The notes under the pieces are model-generated. The model searched no databases and was not told the DNA's origin. It worked only from the letters and a program-made list of their open reading frames with translations. Below are positions 12,558 through 33,649 of a stretch of DNA of 64,000 nucleotides, piece after piece. A program made the position numbers and the translations under genes. Source of the stretch: Siniperca chuatsi (taxonomy: Eukaryota; Chordata; Actinopteri; Centrarchiformes; Sinipercidae); assembly GCF_020085105.1 (NCBI RefSeq), contig NC_058062.1:3994945-4058944 (forward strand), read 5' to 3'. Within the stretch, counting starts at the first letter, position 1; each line of letters opens with the position of its first letter.

Positions 12558-14304
12558 AGGCCTTTGTCATTTCAGTTTATATCTTACTTGGGTGGTGCAT
12601 ATTACCACAAATGAATACATTTGCAATTAATCAAATTACTACAGAAAATCAAAAAGTGAACCTGGTGCCAGTTGCCCACTTTACTCAGCTGCTAAATCAG
12701 CCATGCATCCCTTTATTGTTATTTATGTACAGTACGTTAGGTCTCACAGGTACCTGTGTTTTGCATGTGTTAACCGAGATCATATAAACTTTACACAACT
12801 GCTAATTATTTTGGAAAGGATGCTGTTGTGGAATTGTTTTTCCAATTATCCAGGCAGCCAGTGGTTTCCGTCCATTTGAAATTGATTGATGATAAAACAG
12901 ACTTTTCAATAGAATGTGTACTTGATCACCATAAAACAATAATGTAACTTTCACAAAAATATAGCGCACATGGATTTCAATGTGTTTTTTCTACATACAG
13001 CTACTTCCCTGACCTTGCTGTTATCTTTACTGAATGATGCAACAACATCCTCTTTGTTCTGCAAAGATGGCCGAGATACAGACATTCACGTTCTCACTCC
13101 ACAAGCTTTATAAACCTCCTTCCCTGATGAATAAACAGACCAGACTTACATTTTTTCTTCTCTGCATTAAATGGGTTTATTATTTCTTCGATAGATTACA
13201 AATCTCAAGCAAGTTTCAAATCTCTGCAATATTATTTTCAAGGTGTATTGAAGCCTTTAAAGACTAATACCGAAATAAATAGGTGAGTAAGTCTAACTTG
13301 CAAATCAAAAGGCATGTTAACTGTGTTTCGGTAAGTTTAGCATAACTATTTAAAAAAGACATAACAAGGTCACAGTGTAAAGCTGAGTTCAGTCACAGTA
13401 GCTTTATTTGTATCAATCCAGCTGGGAACTACAATAAGCTTGTTAAATGTACCTTATTCATTAGTTTGACTGTGGTTTTAGTTTTTTACATATCAGTACT
13501 GGCACAGAAGACTGTCAAGGCCAATACTTGCTAAAACTCATAACTTTGAACATTTGACATTTATAAGATTAACTGCCTTTATGTGCAAAAAAGGTAATTT
13601 TATTTTGTTGGGGGTATTATTAAAAGTTATTATTCAAACCTTGTGCAGGATAATTGAAGGGGAAGCTGCGTCAAATTAACCAGAGAGCGATACAATGATA
13701 CGGTCTGGGGTTTCTGCCAAATAAAAGGAAATGTTGATAAACAGATAAGATGCAAACTATTTACAAAGTACTGAGCAAGGCAATCCTATTGATTTTTTAA
13801 AATGATAGATGAATACTGAATTTTACATTATTTGGCTTCTATAGCAATGTTCACCCAAATTTTGGCACATTTAACCATGCGTATTGATAAATGAAATGCT
13901 TTGAGCACCACAGATCTCAGAACTATCTGGCTGGATAGCATTAGAGGTAGGACTAAGTGAGAAAATGTGTTTTGGGGGATTTGGGTGAACTAATCCTTTG
14001 CTTAGTAATTTACTGTTTGAAAAGGAGACAATTATTTTAATAAAATGTCTAGAAATGAAAAAGGACACAGAACTATATTATAATTTATAGGTTTAGGTCT
14101 ACACACAGAGAGTCTACTATCAAAAGTTGAAATGAAAACATGTTTTCATTCTTAAAGATTCCCTCCAGAAATGTTTAAGACATATAAAAATACTCTGCTT
14201 GTAATAATAATTTGTGTCTGATTCAGTTGTTCCACCAAAAAGTTTGATTGCCTAGCTAAAACATTTTTAAGTTGGACTACATCTATTCCGCCCTCACTGA
14301 ATCC
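12558..14304. other. Intergenic, no gene recognised
   Basis: This is AT-rich sequence. The only structured item noted is a perfect 20-bp palindrome AATGAAAACATGTTTTCATT at 14131-14150. No exon pattern is seen. Confidence 0.5.
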
Positions 14305-14338
14305 AGAATCTATGAATATGTAAATATCCATAGATTCT
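14305..14338. repeat. Short-loop inverted repeat (15-bp arms)
   Basis: The arms agaatctatgaatat (14305-14319) and atatccatagattct (14324-14338) are reverse complements except for one base, with a 4-base spacer. It lies just before the first of two 60-bp direct repeats. Confidence 0.8.
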
Positions 14339-14342
14339 TCGT

Positions 14343-14402
14343 CTTTTCCTTCTCTCTGTTTCTCACTTCTCTATCGTTCATAAACGTTTCATAAAACCAA
14401 AT
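14343..14402. repeat. 60-bp direct repeat, left copy
   Basis: The block from cttttccttctctctgtttc to cgtttcataaaaccaaat recurs at 15368-15427 in the same orientation with a single difference (cataaacg against cattaacg). Flanks outside the 60 bp do not match. Confidence 0.9.
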
Positions 14403-14479
14403 ATAAAATTATTTCATATGTTCAACTGTTGGACACAAAACTTCTCCTAATTCACTGAAAAAGTGAATCTAAAGCTAAA

Positions 14480-14920
14480 GCTCACTAATTAACACTTTAT
14501 ATCTGGTTTGTTTAAACCAAATCTGAAGTCTAAAACCAACAATTTGCCATTTTGTGATGGACTAGTTTCTGGCTGGAAGCAGTTGCCTGGCAACCAGTGG
14601 AGACACCAGTAAGTTACTGGTCAAGCCAAGAAATAGTCTAAATAGAAATAGACAGAGACACACTAACACTAACCGGTAAAACAGCAAACTGTTGTTTCTT
14701 GTATAGATTTAACGAACAAGATATAGTTCTGGTAGGCAGATTTTATTAAGATGGACAGAACCAGGCTAGCTATTCCACCTGTTTCCTGTCATTATGCTAA
14801 GCTAAGCTAACCACCTGCCCGCTGTAGCGTCATATTTAAATAGTGGGACATGAGCGTCGTATCCATCTTATCTAACTCTCTGCAAGAAAGCGAATAAGCA
14901 TATTTCCCATATTCATATTG
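14480..14920. repeat. Dispersed 'gctaagctaagctaac' repeat copy
   Basis: This contains the family landmarks ctcactaattaacactttat, ccaggctagctattccacctg, attatgctaagctaagctaac and tctgcaagaaagcgaataag. Shared words are found at about 1470-1640, 21760-21985, 38035-38225, 47965-48150, 52310-52420, 52920-53040 and 56865-57060. No coding capacity. Confidence 0.7.
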
Positions 14921-14959
14921 GAAAACTGCACAAAACGCTGCAACAAGTGGAGTTTTATT

Positions 14960-15266
14960 TTGAAAATGAGGACGGAAGTGACTCCCTGCGGCTGGTACTT
15001 CGAAGAGAGGCGGGACTCTGCAGCTTCAGAGCAGCGGAGCGACGACTGCAGCTCACATATCTTCCGTCTTTGCTCGAGTTCACCCATCAACACAGCAGCA
15101 AACCAGGACCTCACCCAGAACCAAAAAAAAAAAAAAAGACTCTTATTTGTTTATGCAAACATTTTTGGACCTTTAAATATGCTGCCGTGTCCACGCTTCA
15201 GAAGGAGAAGAGGCCAGCCTTAGAATAAACTCCCCACAAGTTGAAGACCGCTCCAGAGAGGAGGAA
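14960..15266 (+). promoter_or_regulatory. Candidate GC-rich promoter and non-coding first exon (possibly of grap2)
   Basis: A local GC-rich block contains a consensus ETS site CGGAAGTG (14973-14980) and a GC-box-like gaggcgggac (15009). It ends in gaggaaag|gtaagat, a good splice donor with GT at 15267-15268. A matching acceptor, ttcattctctctggatag, is at 22150-22169, 72 bases before the grap2 ATG. If real, this would be an untranslated first exon with a roughly 6.9-kb intron. GRAP2 is a blood-cell gene and ETS sites would suit it, but the link is inference from sequence alone. Confidence 0.25.
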
Positions 15267-15367
15267 AGGTAAGATAAATAATGTTGATTAAATATCAAAA
15301 AACTTGATCAAAAACCATACTTCCTTGTAAAATGTATTAATTTTAGTAACAGCTCAATTCTCTTCCT

Positions 15368-15427
15368 CTTTTCCTTCTCTCTGTTTCTCACTTCTCTATC
15401 GTTCATTAACGTTTCATAAAACCAAAT
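15368..15427. repeat. 60-bp direct repeat, right copy
   Basis: This is the second copy of the block at 14343-14402, about 1,025 bp downstream and nearly identical. Together the two copies bracket about 965 bp that includes a GC-rich block at 14960-15115. Confidence 0.9.
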
Positions 15428-16021
15428 CTTTACTGTAATTTTTTTTAATTAAATGAAGCCCTTATGGAAATCTCTGCTGCATTTATAACAGCCACCACCA
15501 CATTAAACATAATACTTAAACTAATTATAACCTATTATATGGACACCTACAACGGGCTGCACTGCAATCACCCAGTTATACTTGTATACAGGTAAACACA
15601 TGTTAGATCTTAATTTCTGATCTCATTTCTCTGTTATTTATTTGTCTTTTACTGGATCCTACTGTTTGATTCGGCTTGTTTGTTCCCCAGTTGCGTGTTT
15701 TTGCTCCCCTCACTTTGGGGAAGTGGTTTTAAAAGCTATTGTTAGTGTGAGAGAGAGGGTTAACAGAGGTCATAACTGATAAAATATCATTCACAACAGC
15801 ATAAGTTCAGAAAAATAAGTTAAATTTTTGTGTAAATCTGTTGGGATCCCTGCATGCCTGTCACCAGAGAGGTCAGACATCAGCGTTAGAGGTCAGTGCC
15901 CTGTTGTATCTCTGATGCCAGAGCTGCAAACATGGTACACACCCTTCTGCACCCTGTGGCAGAAGAAAACAGCGTATCAGCTGGTTAACAGGAGCATTGA
16001 GGGTAGACAAAGTCACACTTA

Positions 16022-16420
16022 GGGCTGCTACTGATGATCATTTTCATTAGTGATTAATCTGCCAAGTATTTTCTCAGTTAACCGACATGTCAGAAAATAG
16101 TTAAAAGTGCCTGTTACAGTTTCCCACAGCCCAAAGTTATGTGTTTCAAACTTACAGAGAACTAGAGCTGAAACGATTAGTCGATTACAAACATTCTCTA
16201 CTTCCAGCTTCTCAGACGTGCACATTTATTGCTTTTCTTTGCCATATATCGTTGTCAGTTGAATATATTTTAGGTTTTTGGACTTTTGGTCAGACGAAAC
16301 AAGCAATTTGAAGACGTCACCTTGGGCTCTAAGAAATTGTGATGAGCATTTTTTCACAATTTTCTGACATTTCATAAACGATTAGATAGTTAATTTATAG
16401 TCCTTTTCCAAGGAAATGTG
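16022..16420. repeat. Dispersed 'gattaatctgccaag / cagaaaatagttaaaa' repeat copy
   Basis: Landmarks are ggctgctactgatgatcatt, acatgtcagaaaatagttaa, agacgtcaccttgggctcta and catttcataaacgattag. Related copies are at about 17560-17860, 26530-26850, 35610-35885 and 49030-49275. I recognise the family as very common in teleost introns. Non-coding. Confidence 0.7.
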
Positions 16421-16789
16421 TTGTCAGAGTCTGTACAGAGCCTCTCATAAATACATAGGTACAACACCATAACATAACTACATGAAAGACATCAGATACA
16501 TCCACATTTACATGACAGTTACCGATGTGTTTTGTGGAGTGATGCTATGGCTGAGGGGACAAAACTCCTGCCCCAGGCCAGGGATCTGTACCTGCGACCA
16601 GATGGAAGCAGTGTGAAGAATGGGTTGAGGGGGTGCTATGGTGTGTGATCAATTGAATAATGGAAAAATAAATTCATTGATAATGAAAATAATAAGTTAG
16701 TTGAAGCCCTGTAAAAAAGCAGTGTCTGCTTGAGGCTCCTTGTCACAATTTTTCAGATGTCTATGAGTTGTTAGATGTTTCCCAGCTAA

Positions 16790-17010
16790 ACGTCTGACAT
16801 GGTTTCATTTAAATAACTGTTCAAATGATCCAATATTTCACTAAAAAAGCAAAGATAAGAAAAATATCCAAAAACTGAACTTTGTTTTTTCTTATTCCCT
16901 CTCCCATTAATGATCTCACGACCCCTCAGATTTATCTCTCTGACCTCCAGCTGTTTGTTCTGGAGAACTGAGTCAGTGTGATCCATTAAATGCAAATGTT
17001 TTGAAAAGAG
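16790..17010 (-). repeat. Fragment of the CAGTGGTTCCCAACC-family element
   Basis: The words ccctctcccattaatgatct and cacgacccctcagatttatc are the reverse complement of the segment at 33975-34015 (gataaatctgaggggccgtg, attaatgggagagg). The ends of the element are missing or diverged here. Confidence 0.6.
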
Positions 17011-17128
17011 GTTTGCCGGTTCTGCAGTGGTGATCGTGTTGTTTTTGCATGTTTACTGATATTCTTTGCCTAATTACACCTAACCGTCTGTCTACTGTTC
17101 CTGTTGTAACTACCTGTAGTAGTTGTAT

Positions 17129-17235
17129 ATTTACTCAAGTACTGGTACATTTTATGCTTCTACTCCACTACATTTATTTGACAGCTTTAGTAACTAGTTA
17201 CTTTACAGATTTGATCTTACATTACAAACATATGA
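17129..17235. repeat. Fragment of the CAGTGGTGG-family TIR element
   Basis: The words tttactcaagtactggtaca, cttctactccactacattta and agtaactagttactttacag match the interior of the copy at 5043-5604. No termini are present. Confidence 0.7.
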
Positions 17236-17559
17236 TCATCTTATAAAATTATATAATTATTCCAGAAAAAGGAATCAAATAAACAGTTTTAGCTGCTTCA
17301 CTTCTCTGATAAAAAAACCCCAAAACGTTTGCATCTGCATGGAAGTCTCCACACAGACAGTTTACGATGCAGGTGCAAAATGAGAAAGAAACCCCCCAGA
17401 AGTTAGGACAGTGAAACTTAATGCAACACTGCAAGTGAACAAAACTGAAACTATTAATTGCAGTTGGTTGTTAACACCTTTGAAAAAAAATGCTGCATGC
17501 TGATATGAACTTGCTCTATAGATTACAGATTGTGTCAACAAAACATATCTTCAAAATCT

Positions 17560-17860
17560 ATTAAATACACTGAACAACTCTACAGAACACATTAATCACC
17601 AACAATTTCCACAATCAACTGATTGTTTAAATTGTTATTTTTAAGCAAAAATGCCAAAAATGCATTGGTTCCAGCTTCTCAAATGTGAATATTTGCTGCT
17701 TTTCTTTGTCGTCTATGATAGTAAATGGAAGATCTCTGGGTTTTGGACTGTTAGTCAGTCAAAACAAGACATTTGAAGACTATTTTCAGAATTGTTTTAG
17801 ACCAAAAAATGAACAAATAGAGAAAATAGTTAGTTAAAAATAGTTAGTTGCAGCCCTTGT
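17560..17860. repeat. Dispersed 'catttgaagac ... cagtccaaaa' repeat copy
   Basis: This is a second copy of the family described at 16022-16420, with aattgttatttttaagcaaa, ggttccagcttctcaaatg and ttgcagccct. The ends are diffuse. Confidence 0.6.
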
Positions 17861-18299
17861 CTACAGTGTATTGTCAGTAGCCTATGTAGCATGTCCTATT
17901 TGTCTAAATGTCTAAGTTTACTTGACTAGTAAAGTAAATAAATAACATTTCAACTATAAATCGAGCATAATAAGGAAAGGCTGCTGAAATCCTGACCAGC
18001 TCGCTGTCAGCACTTTTGTGGTTAAACCCAACACTGACCATTAAGTGCTACAGGAAGTGCCAACTTTAACGAAGCCAAATTCAGAATTTTCGTTTTGACA
18101 TGGCAGCAAGAAAACCTTCATATCAGTTCATGGTTACAGGAGTAGACACTATTACAAGGCATGTTGTGGGATAAATAATAAGTTAAATAGATAAAAAATA
18201 AATAGTACACAGAGAAGTGAGAGATCCAGTCCACAGTAAAATGAAAAGAAAACATTCACAGGAGGTTTTGCTAGGAAACTAAACAGGCACTCCATCGAG

Positions 18300-18790
18300 T
18301 CCAAAAAAGGTCTCAAAAGCTCGTCTGACTGCGTTTGAATCTACTGAGCATAGACTCATAAGATCCAGTCTGTACCGTTGTATTTACCCAGACTTTCAAA
18401 CCTGGAGCTTTAGCTATTATCAATGCCTCAGAATAATTCTGGAGGCTGTAATCATACCCACCATAATAACTGCACATTTTGATACTGTATATTTGGTATT
18501 TGTCTCCTAACAAACATAAAGCGAAGGAGTCAAAGGGATTGTTGAACCAACCAAACCATCCTGGACTTCCATTACTTTGACCCAGAATGGATTCAGTAAT
18601 GTACAGTCCCATATACAATGTAGGAAGGCTCCCACTTCCATTTTGCACTTCCAGCACGTAACCAATACGAACCTTTGAAGAAGTACTAATGTGGTGGACT
18701 CATGGTAGAACAACTTATCAAAGAGTCCTCTTGTTGCTGTTACCATGTGGAAGCTGATGTGAGAGCTTGTAACACTAATCATTAAATGTT
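18300..18790 (-). pseudogene. L1/Tx1-like LINE ORF2 C-terminal remnant, frameshifted
   Basis: Two overlapping minus-strand frames together resemble the end of an L1-type ORF2. The first (18782 down to about 18510) has CWKCKMEVGAFLHCIWDC followed by PFWVKV, the cysteine/histidine motif near the ORF2 C-terminus (family pattern CW.C....T.LH..W.C....FW). The second (about 18560 down to 18313) continues with FALCLLGDKYQIYSIK and WVNTTVQTGSYESMLSR. The switch of frame near 18520-18560 and the absence of upstream reverse-transcriptase sequence show a dead, 5'-truncated copy. Confidence 0.7.
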
Positions 18791-19279
18791 GACTTAAGCA
18801 GCAGAGGCGTGAGTCAGATATTAGAGATGAGATAAGATAAAAAGCCCCAAAGTCATGCAGGAGCAGCTTGACGTACTAAAAACGTACTTCATTTCCCCTT
18901 TATTTATTTCGAACACATAGTCGGCAGACTGGAATGAGAAATGGAACAAAGCTGTTTCCTAGTTATTAAAGTTTTCGAGGAACAAAGTACATTAATTTCA
19001 AAACCTCAAAACCCTCCTTTCATATCAAGATTAAGGTGAAATGTGTGTTGAATAAGTGGCAATAAGGGGGAAATTACTTGTACTGACTTTAATTATGATG
19101 TTTTGGTCCTAACACCATCAGGTACAAAGTTGAATTTTGGTTTATGTCAGAGTCAGAGTTTATGATCAAACACACCTGTCTGTAAGACTTTCTGGAGTGC
19201 AAGAACGTTCTAGAAATTGTTACTTGCTTAATAGACCAAAAGCGATCCAGAAATGTTGCTATAAACGTCTTTATTCACT

Positions 19280-20077
19280 GCTTCCCAACCTTTATTGGTC
19301 TGATGTAGCCCCTCAGCCCTGTCAGAAAAATGAAGAACCCAAATGTGTTCATTTGAAGTTATTAATTGATTAAACTGCACGATATTTAACATGATCAGTT
19401 ATTTTTTATTAAACTGAACTGTCAGTGTTTAGGTCGGTTTGGTCAAGGTTGTCTTTGTAGAAGCTGCTACCACTTGGAGTGGCAGAAGATGGATGTTGAT
19501 TACTTTTAGCTTTTTCACTTTAAGCTAATTATTTCTGTTTTATCCATGACTTTAAAGCTAAGGTACGTAACGTTGGAGAAACTAGCAAGAGACAGCTAGA
19601 TTTCGAAAGTATTCAACTGAAAAAAATCCCACACCCTCCCTCCCAGGCCTCCCTACAAAGGCGCTCCACCAAAACACATTTTCATGCGCAATGAGTGCAG
19701 GAGCAGAGAACAAAGGCAGACAGGCAGACGGGCATACGGGCAGACGGGTAGACGGGCAGACGGGCAGACCGGCAGACGGGCAGACAGGCAGACGGGCAGA
19801 CAGGCAGACGGGTAGACGGGCAGACGGGCAGACCGGCAGACGGGCAGACAGGCAGACGGGCAGACAGGCAGACGGGCAGACCGGCAGACCGGCAGACGGG
19901 CAGACGGGTAGACAGGCAGACGGGCAGACAGGCAGACGGGTAGACAGGTAGACGGGCAGACGGGCAGACGGGTAGACAGGCAGACGGGTAGACAGGTAGA
20001 CGGGCAGACGGGCAGACGGGTAGACAGGCAGACAGGCAGACGGGCAGACGGGCAGACAGGCAGACGGGTAGACGGGT

Positions 20078-20108
<31 letters not shown>

Positions 20109-20590
20109 TAGACAGGCAGACAGGCAAACGGGCAGACAGGCAGACGGGCAGACTGGCAGACGGGCAGGTAGGCGATTGGATGGCTTTATTCAGGTCTGCG
20201 ACAGCCACGTATACCAGATTTGTTTTTCAGAGCATTTGATTTATTGATTGCTGTCGGGATGTAAAGAGAATTTCAACAAATATAACAAAAATTCTTCTGA
20301 AATACATAACCTACCCTAGCTTTAAGATAACTATTTCAACCATTCATCCATTACTTTTAGCAAACAATTTAATTTATTAATTTCTTTTAGCAAACTATCC
20401 AACCGTTTATCCATTACTTTAAAATATCAGTTTGAACTGTTTATTTATCATAGCTAGCTAGACTTCTTCTTCTTTTAATAGTAATTTAGCTGAGCTAATT
20501 TCACGTACCCCCCCCCTGGCAACTGCAAAATGTTGTACCCCCTCAGTGAATTTGAGGTATGTTTAAGAGTTCTTCTACCCTCATAAAGAT
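19280..20590 (-). repeat. Dispersed repeat with internal 'ttactttta..aaccattcatcc' subrepeats, copy interrupted by a minisatellite
   Basis: The copy begins near cttcccaacctttattggtc and carries the phrase gtcagtgtttaggtc(g/a)gtttggtcaag, shared with about 30030-30065. It also has antisense versions (ctatttcaaccattcatccattacttttagc) of the tandem words found at 42120-42420 and 44500-45000. The 8-bp minisatellite at 19715-20170 lies inside it. Boundaries are approximate. Confidence 0.5.
19715..20170. repeat. 8-bp-unit minisatellite (GGCAGACG variants), about 57 units
   Basis: The tract is made of near-identical 8-mers: cagacggg, cagacagg, tagacggg, tagacagg and cagaccgg. Because 8 is not a multiple of 3, every frame reads the same repeating peptide, and the minus strand contains no stop codon. 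This creates an apparent 208-residue reading frame rich in LPVC/PSAR/LSTR words. I treat that as a by-product, not a gene. Confidence 0.95.
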
Positions 20591-22168
20591 AAAAGTGAGG
20601 CCTAACATTGAGGAATTGAAGTTCATATTAAGAGCTGTGGGCGAAGATTAAAAGATGATGAATCTTTTTCTTAATTAAAGGATGTTTGTTTGCCCCATGG
20701 GCAAAGGGAGTATAGTGGGTATTTTACAGCACTATATCTACTCCTAAGGTACTTGAGTTCAAAGATGAAAGTTGTAAGCTTGCAAAGCGCTCTACAGCTG
20801 CGTGAGTGAATATAGTCATTTTTTTTCACAATAACTCACCACATCCTTCACTTTGCAACCGCAGAGAGAGGGAAGGTTTTATTCACATCTATGGGAAAAT
20901 AATCAAATGTAACACCAAAAATACAATAACCACTGTCAAAGGATTCAAATCCTGACTGCAGCTTTAATTTGACATTTGATCCAAGGTTTCAGAAGTTTAA
21001 CTCTTTTAATTGGATAATTACATTTTCACTAATGATGTGCTGACCTCCGCATTCCTGTCCTGTTTGCGTATCTGTAGGTAAACAGTAGCAAATGAGGAAG
21101 TGGCTTTTGTGAATCGTCCTAATTTAAAAATAGATTACAAATACATTTTTCAGTTTCTTTACTTTATGTCAGGAGCTTGCAACCCGATAGCTGCGTCACA
21201 CATGATCACATATGGTGTAATTACCAGGAACTGTAAAAGTATTAAACTGTTAAACAGTGCTGGAGTTTTTAATGTTTAAATGCAGTCAGCATCTTGTTTC
21301 CTTCCGTCATATCCACTAAAAACCAAACAGAAACTGATAAATTAAGACTATTGTGTAAGAAATGTTTAAAATCAACTCAATATCATGAAAAGTGCCTTTC
21401 CCGCCTATACATTGAGTCCTGAAGATTTAAATGATTCAGTTACCTCCTTTATATCTATTTTATGATTTATATGCATTTAACGTTTACCATTTTTATTAAC
21501 CCTAATGTTACCCATTAGTAACGTCACGATGTAGGATAACTTCCTGTTCATTTCTTTGCCTGTGAATTACTTTTGGTAAACAAAAAGAATATATATTTGT
21601 CACACATATAAAACATCAAATGTTTCCTAATTGGGTAGAATAACATTTGGGAAATACACATTCGCTTTCTTGCAGAGATAGATATGTTATGTGCTGAAAA
21701 AGTCCGTCACATAACCCCCCATGAAACCGCAACGTGTAATTTTTACACTTGTTTATTGTTTAAACCAATTAGATAAAAAAGTTAAATAGTGAGTTTTAGA
21801 GGTGCTGGTAGGTGGATTTTGGTCAAAGCCAGGCTAGCTGTTCCCTCCCGTTTACAGTCTTTGTGCTAAGCTAAGTTTGCCAGCTGCTGGCTGTAGCTTC
21901 ATATTTACTGTACAGACACGAGAGGTGCATCTATCTAACTCTCATCAAGAAAGCGAATAAGTGTACTCTAAAAACAGTGCTATCTCATCAGCATGTTGAC
22001 ACCTCGGAGAGAGACGTGTCTCTGCAGAGTTTAGATTCTGTCGTTACATGCACTTTGAAGCACCGTGTTTAGAATGGAAATCATAACAGATTTTAACCTT
22101 GTGACTTTATGCTGAGGAGCTGAGCATTGTCATTTTAAAATTCCTGCATTTTTCATTCTCTCTGGATA
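20591..22168. other. Region upstream of grap2 coding start, no gene recognised
   Basis: AT-rich DNA with one copy of the 'gctaagctaag' repeat family at about 21760-21985 (ggtgctggtaggtggatttt, aagccaggctagctgttccc, aagaaagcgaataagtgta). No further exon is recognised. The candidate grap2 5' UTR acceptor lies at its right edge. Confidence 0.5.
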
Positions 22169-22214
22169 GAAACACTCGTGGACTCTCCGATCGTCCCTTT
22201 TCTTCGTTTGCTAA

Positions 22215-31565
<9,351 letters not shown>

Positions 31566-32150
31566 GAAAACACCCCAGGCGATGCACTTACTATGCCTGC
31601 ACACCTTCACAGACTCGCTCTGCAGGTGCACCAACCCTGAGTTTGTGATTTTGAACATAAACACTGAGCAGTCAGTGATTCATCTAATTGCTGCACCGCA
31701 TGTCGGCACTTCATCAGGACACCGGTGCCCAAAGGACTGAGTCAGTTAGTGTTTTCAGATAATATTCATATGTATACTACCACTCTGCACGGTGCTTGTG
31801 CAGGTGTTATTGAACTTTTTTTGTTCCACTTACATTTACAAAGGACACACTGACAAGAACTTCATAAAACCTGGCACATGTTTAACTGGCACACAGGAAC
31901 TGCTGCAGATGGCACCGAGGAATGTTTTATCATTTGTATTATGACATGCTGACAGCAGGTATTTATTTGCAAAATGCTCGTTGGCCGGTCTGCTGATCAA
32001 TTGACTGTAATCCAACTGTTTCTGCTCATGTTGCAAGTGTAGTCATATTTTATACCACAAAAGGTTTTGTATGAAAAATTCAGCAGATTTCTCAAGAAGT
32101 CTGAATGCTTAATATAGACGTGTAACTTCCTTGCAGCTCATCTACTTGGA

Positions 32151-32156
32151 AATAAA
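32151..32156 (+). terminator. Poly(A) signal, probable end of grap2
   Basis: AATAAA lies 586 bases after the grap2 stop codon, the first canonical hexamer I find downstream of it. Confidence 0.55.
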
Positions 32157-32576
32157 TCTTTTTTCTTTTCACCGCGTTGATGTTTACATCTAACTCTGAA
32201 TGATGATGGCTTTCTGGGGAAATTCATAGAAAGAAAAGCCACTAAAGTGTTTTTAACAAGAACTTACTGTGAAGGTTTTTCCTCCTTTATGGCATTTTTG
32301 TTTCCTATAAACAACAGCAGATTATTTTATTGTGATATTTCTATAGAACCCTGAAAGTGATTTATTACGGGATTTCTGTAGTTATTTTCTAAGTCTTGTC
32401 CAGCTTCATGATGGCAGCTAGAGCCTGCCAAAATACCACCACCAAAAAAGTGCATTCCTCATTAACTCATGAAGTCCAAAATGTTCAAGTTTATTACCCA
32501 GAAGGTGCCCCTCATAGGCAGTGGGGTAACCCCTTCCCCTTTTAATCCATCTATCATCTGTACAAATAACTTTATC

Positions 32577-32620
32577 AACAACTAAACACGTACATCTGTA
32601 GATGTACATGTTTAGTTGTT
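32577..32620. repeat. Short-loop inverted repeat (21-bp arms)
   Basis: The arms at 32577-32597 and 32600-32620 are reverse complements with one mismatch (core tacatct gt agatgta) and a 2-base loop. It lies about 420 bp past the grap2 poly(A) signal. Confidence 0.85.
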
Positions 32621-33649
32621 AGAGCAAATCAGTAGAAAAGTGTTTATAATGAATTTAAGGTCTTCATTATATCCTGAACATAAGATGAAGGTAGGAAACC
32701 ATCTTACTCTGACACCTGCACTGGGAAAGGATTACTGTATTTCACAATAGATTTTTTTTTTTATTAGTTTTTTAAATGACATTTCATTGCTTCAAAGTTT
32801 ACATTTATAGTACGAGTTGCTGTGTTTCACTTAATCACATGTTGGACAACAGACAAATAACCGGTTAATGATAAATGTATCCACATAACTTCTGTTTATC
32901 TGTAAAACATTAACAACATACCCAGGCTGATATATTTACAAGTGATTTATGTGAAATTGACTGCAGTGCTTCACAAAGTGCCTTTCATTTACCCACGCAC
33001 ACACATCGATGGCAGCGGGTTCAGTGTGTCGCTCAAGGACACGTCAACATGTGGACAGGATGAGCCGGGGATCAAAACACCAACAATTACTACCACCTGA
33101 GCCACAGCCACCTTGTACATATAATGTGTTGAGGAGAAGCCCCTGAACGCACCATCAAACTGGCCCTCAGCTAAAATTCACATTATTCATGAAAATAATA
33201 TGTTTAAGGGGAGCATTTCTGCGTGAGTTAAATTTAAAAGAGAGCAAATGCTGGCAGATTTATGATTATATTGCTTTATTTTTGCTGCCTCAGCTGCATT
33301 TTTTGGTGTTAATGAGGAGTCATGCAATAAGACCTATTAAACTTTCATCAAGCAGGCTGATTCTTAAACTCTTTACCCTCTATTTAGTCCATTTTCTATT
33401 TCCATCTGCAGCTGACCACACACCGTCTTCAGTGACCTGCAACAGACATTCATGACCTGGTTTACATGACATCCTCTCAACACAGTTTACATGCAAGCTT
33501 TTTATTCTGATTATTTTGAAAGGAGGGGCAGAGTGTGCACATACAGGTGGCAGAGAAAAAACAGCACACAAAGGTAAAGTAGAGGTGCACACTGAAGTTT
33601 GCTATCTCCCAAATGAAGACCTTTGCATCAAATTTTAATTTAAAGGTGA

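Noticed and set aside
14918..15228. Overlapping reading frames of about 95-100 residues
   Set aside because: No family resemblance, they include a poly-lysine run from an A tract, and they start within a dispersed repeat. I kept only a low-confidence promoter/5' exon suggestion here.
19715..20170. Regularly repeated tract considered as a CRISPR-like array
   Set aside because: The units are contiguous 8-mers with no unique spacers, in a vertebrate genome; it is a minisatellite.
19582..20208. A 208-residue minus-strand reading frame rich in LPVC/PSAR words
   Set aside because: It is produced by the 8-bp minisatellite: the same peptide appears in all frames and there are no stop triplets on that strand. 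No splice, start context or family similarity supports a gene.
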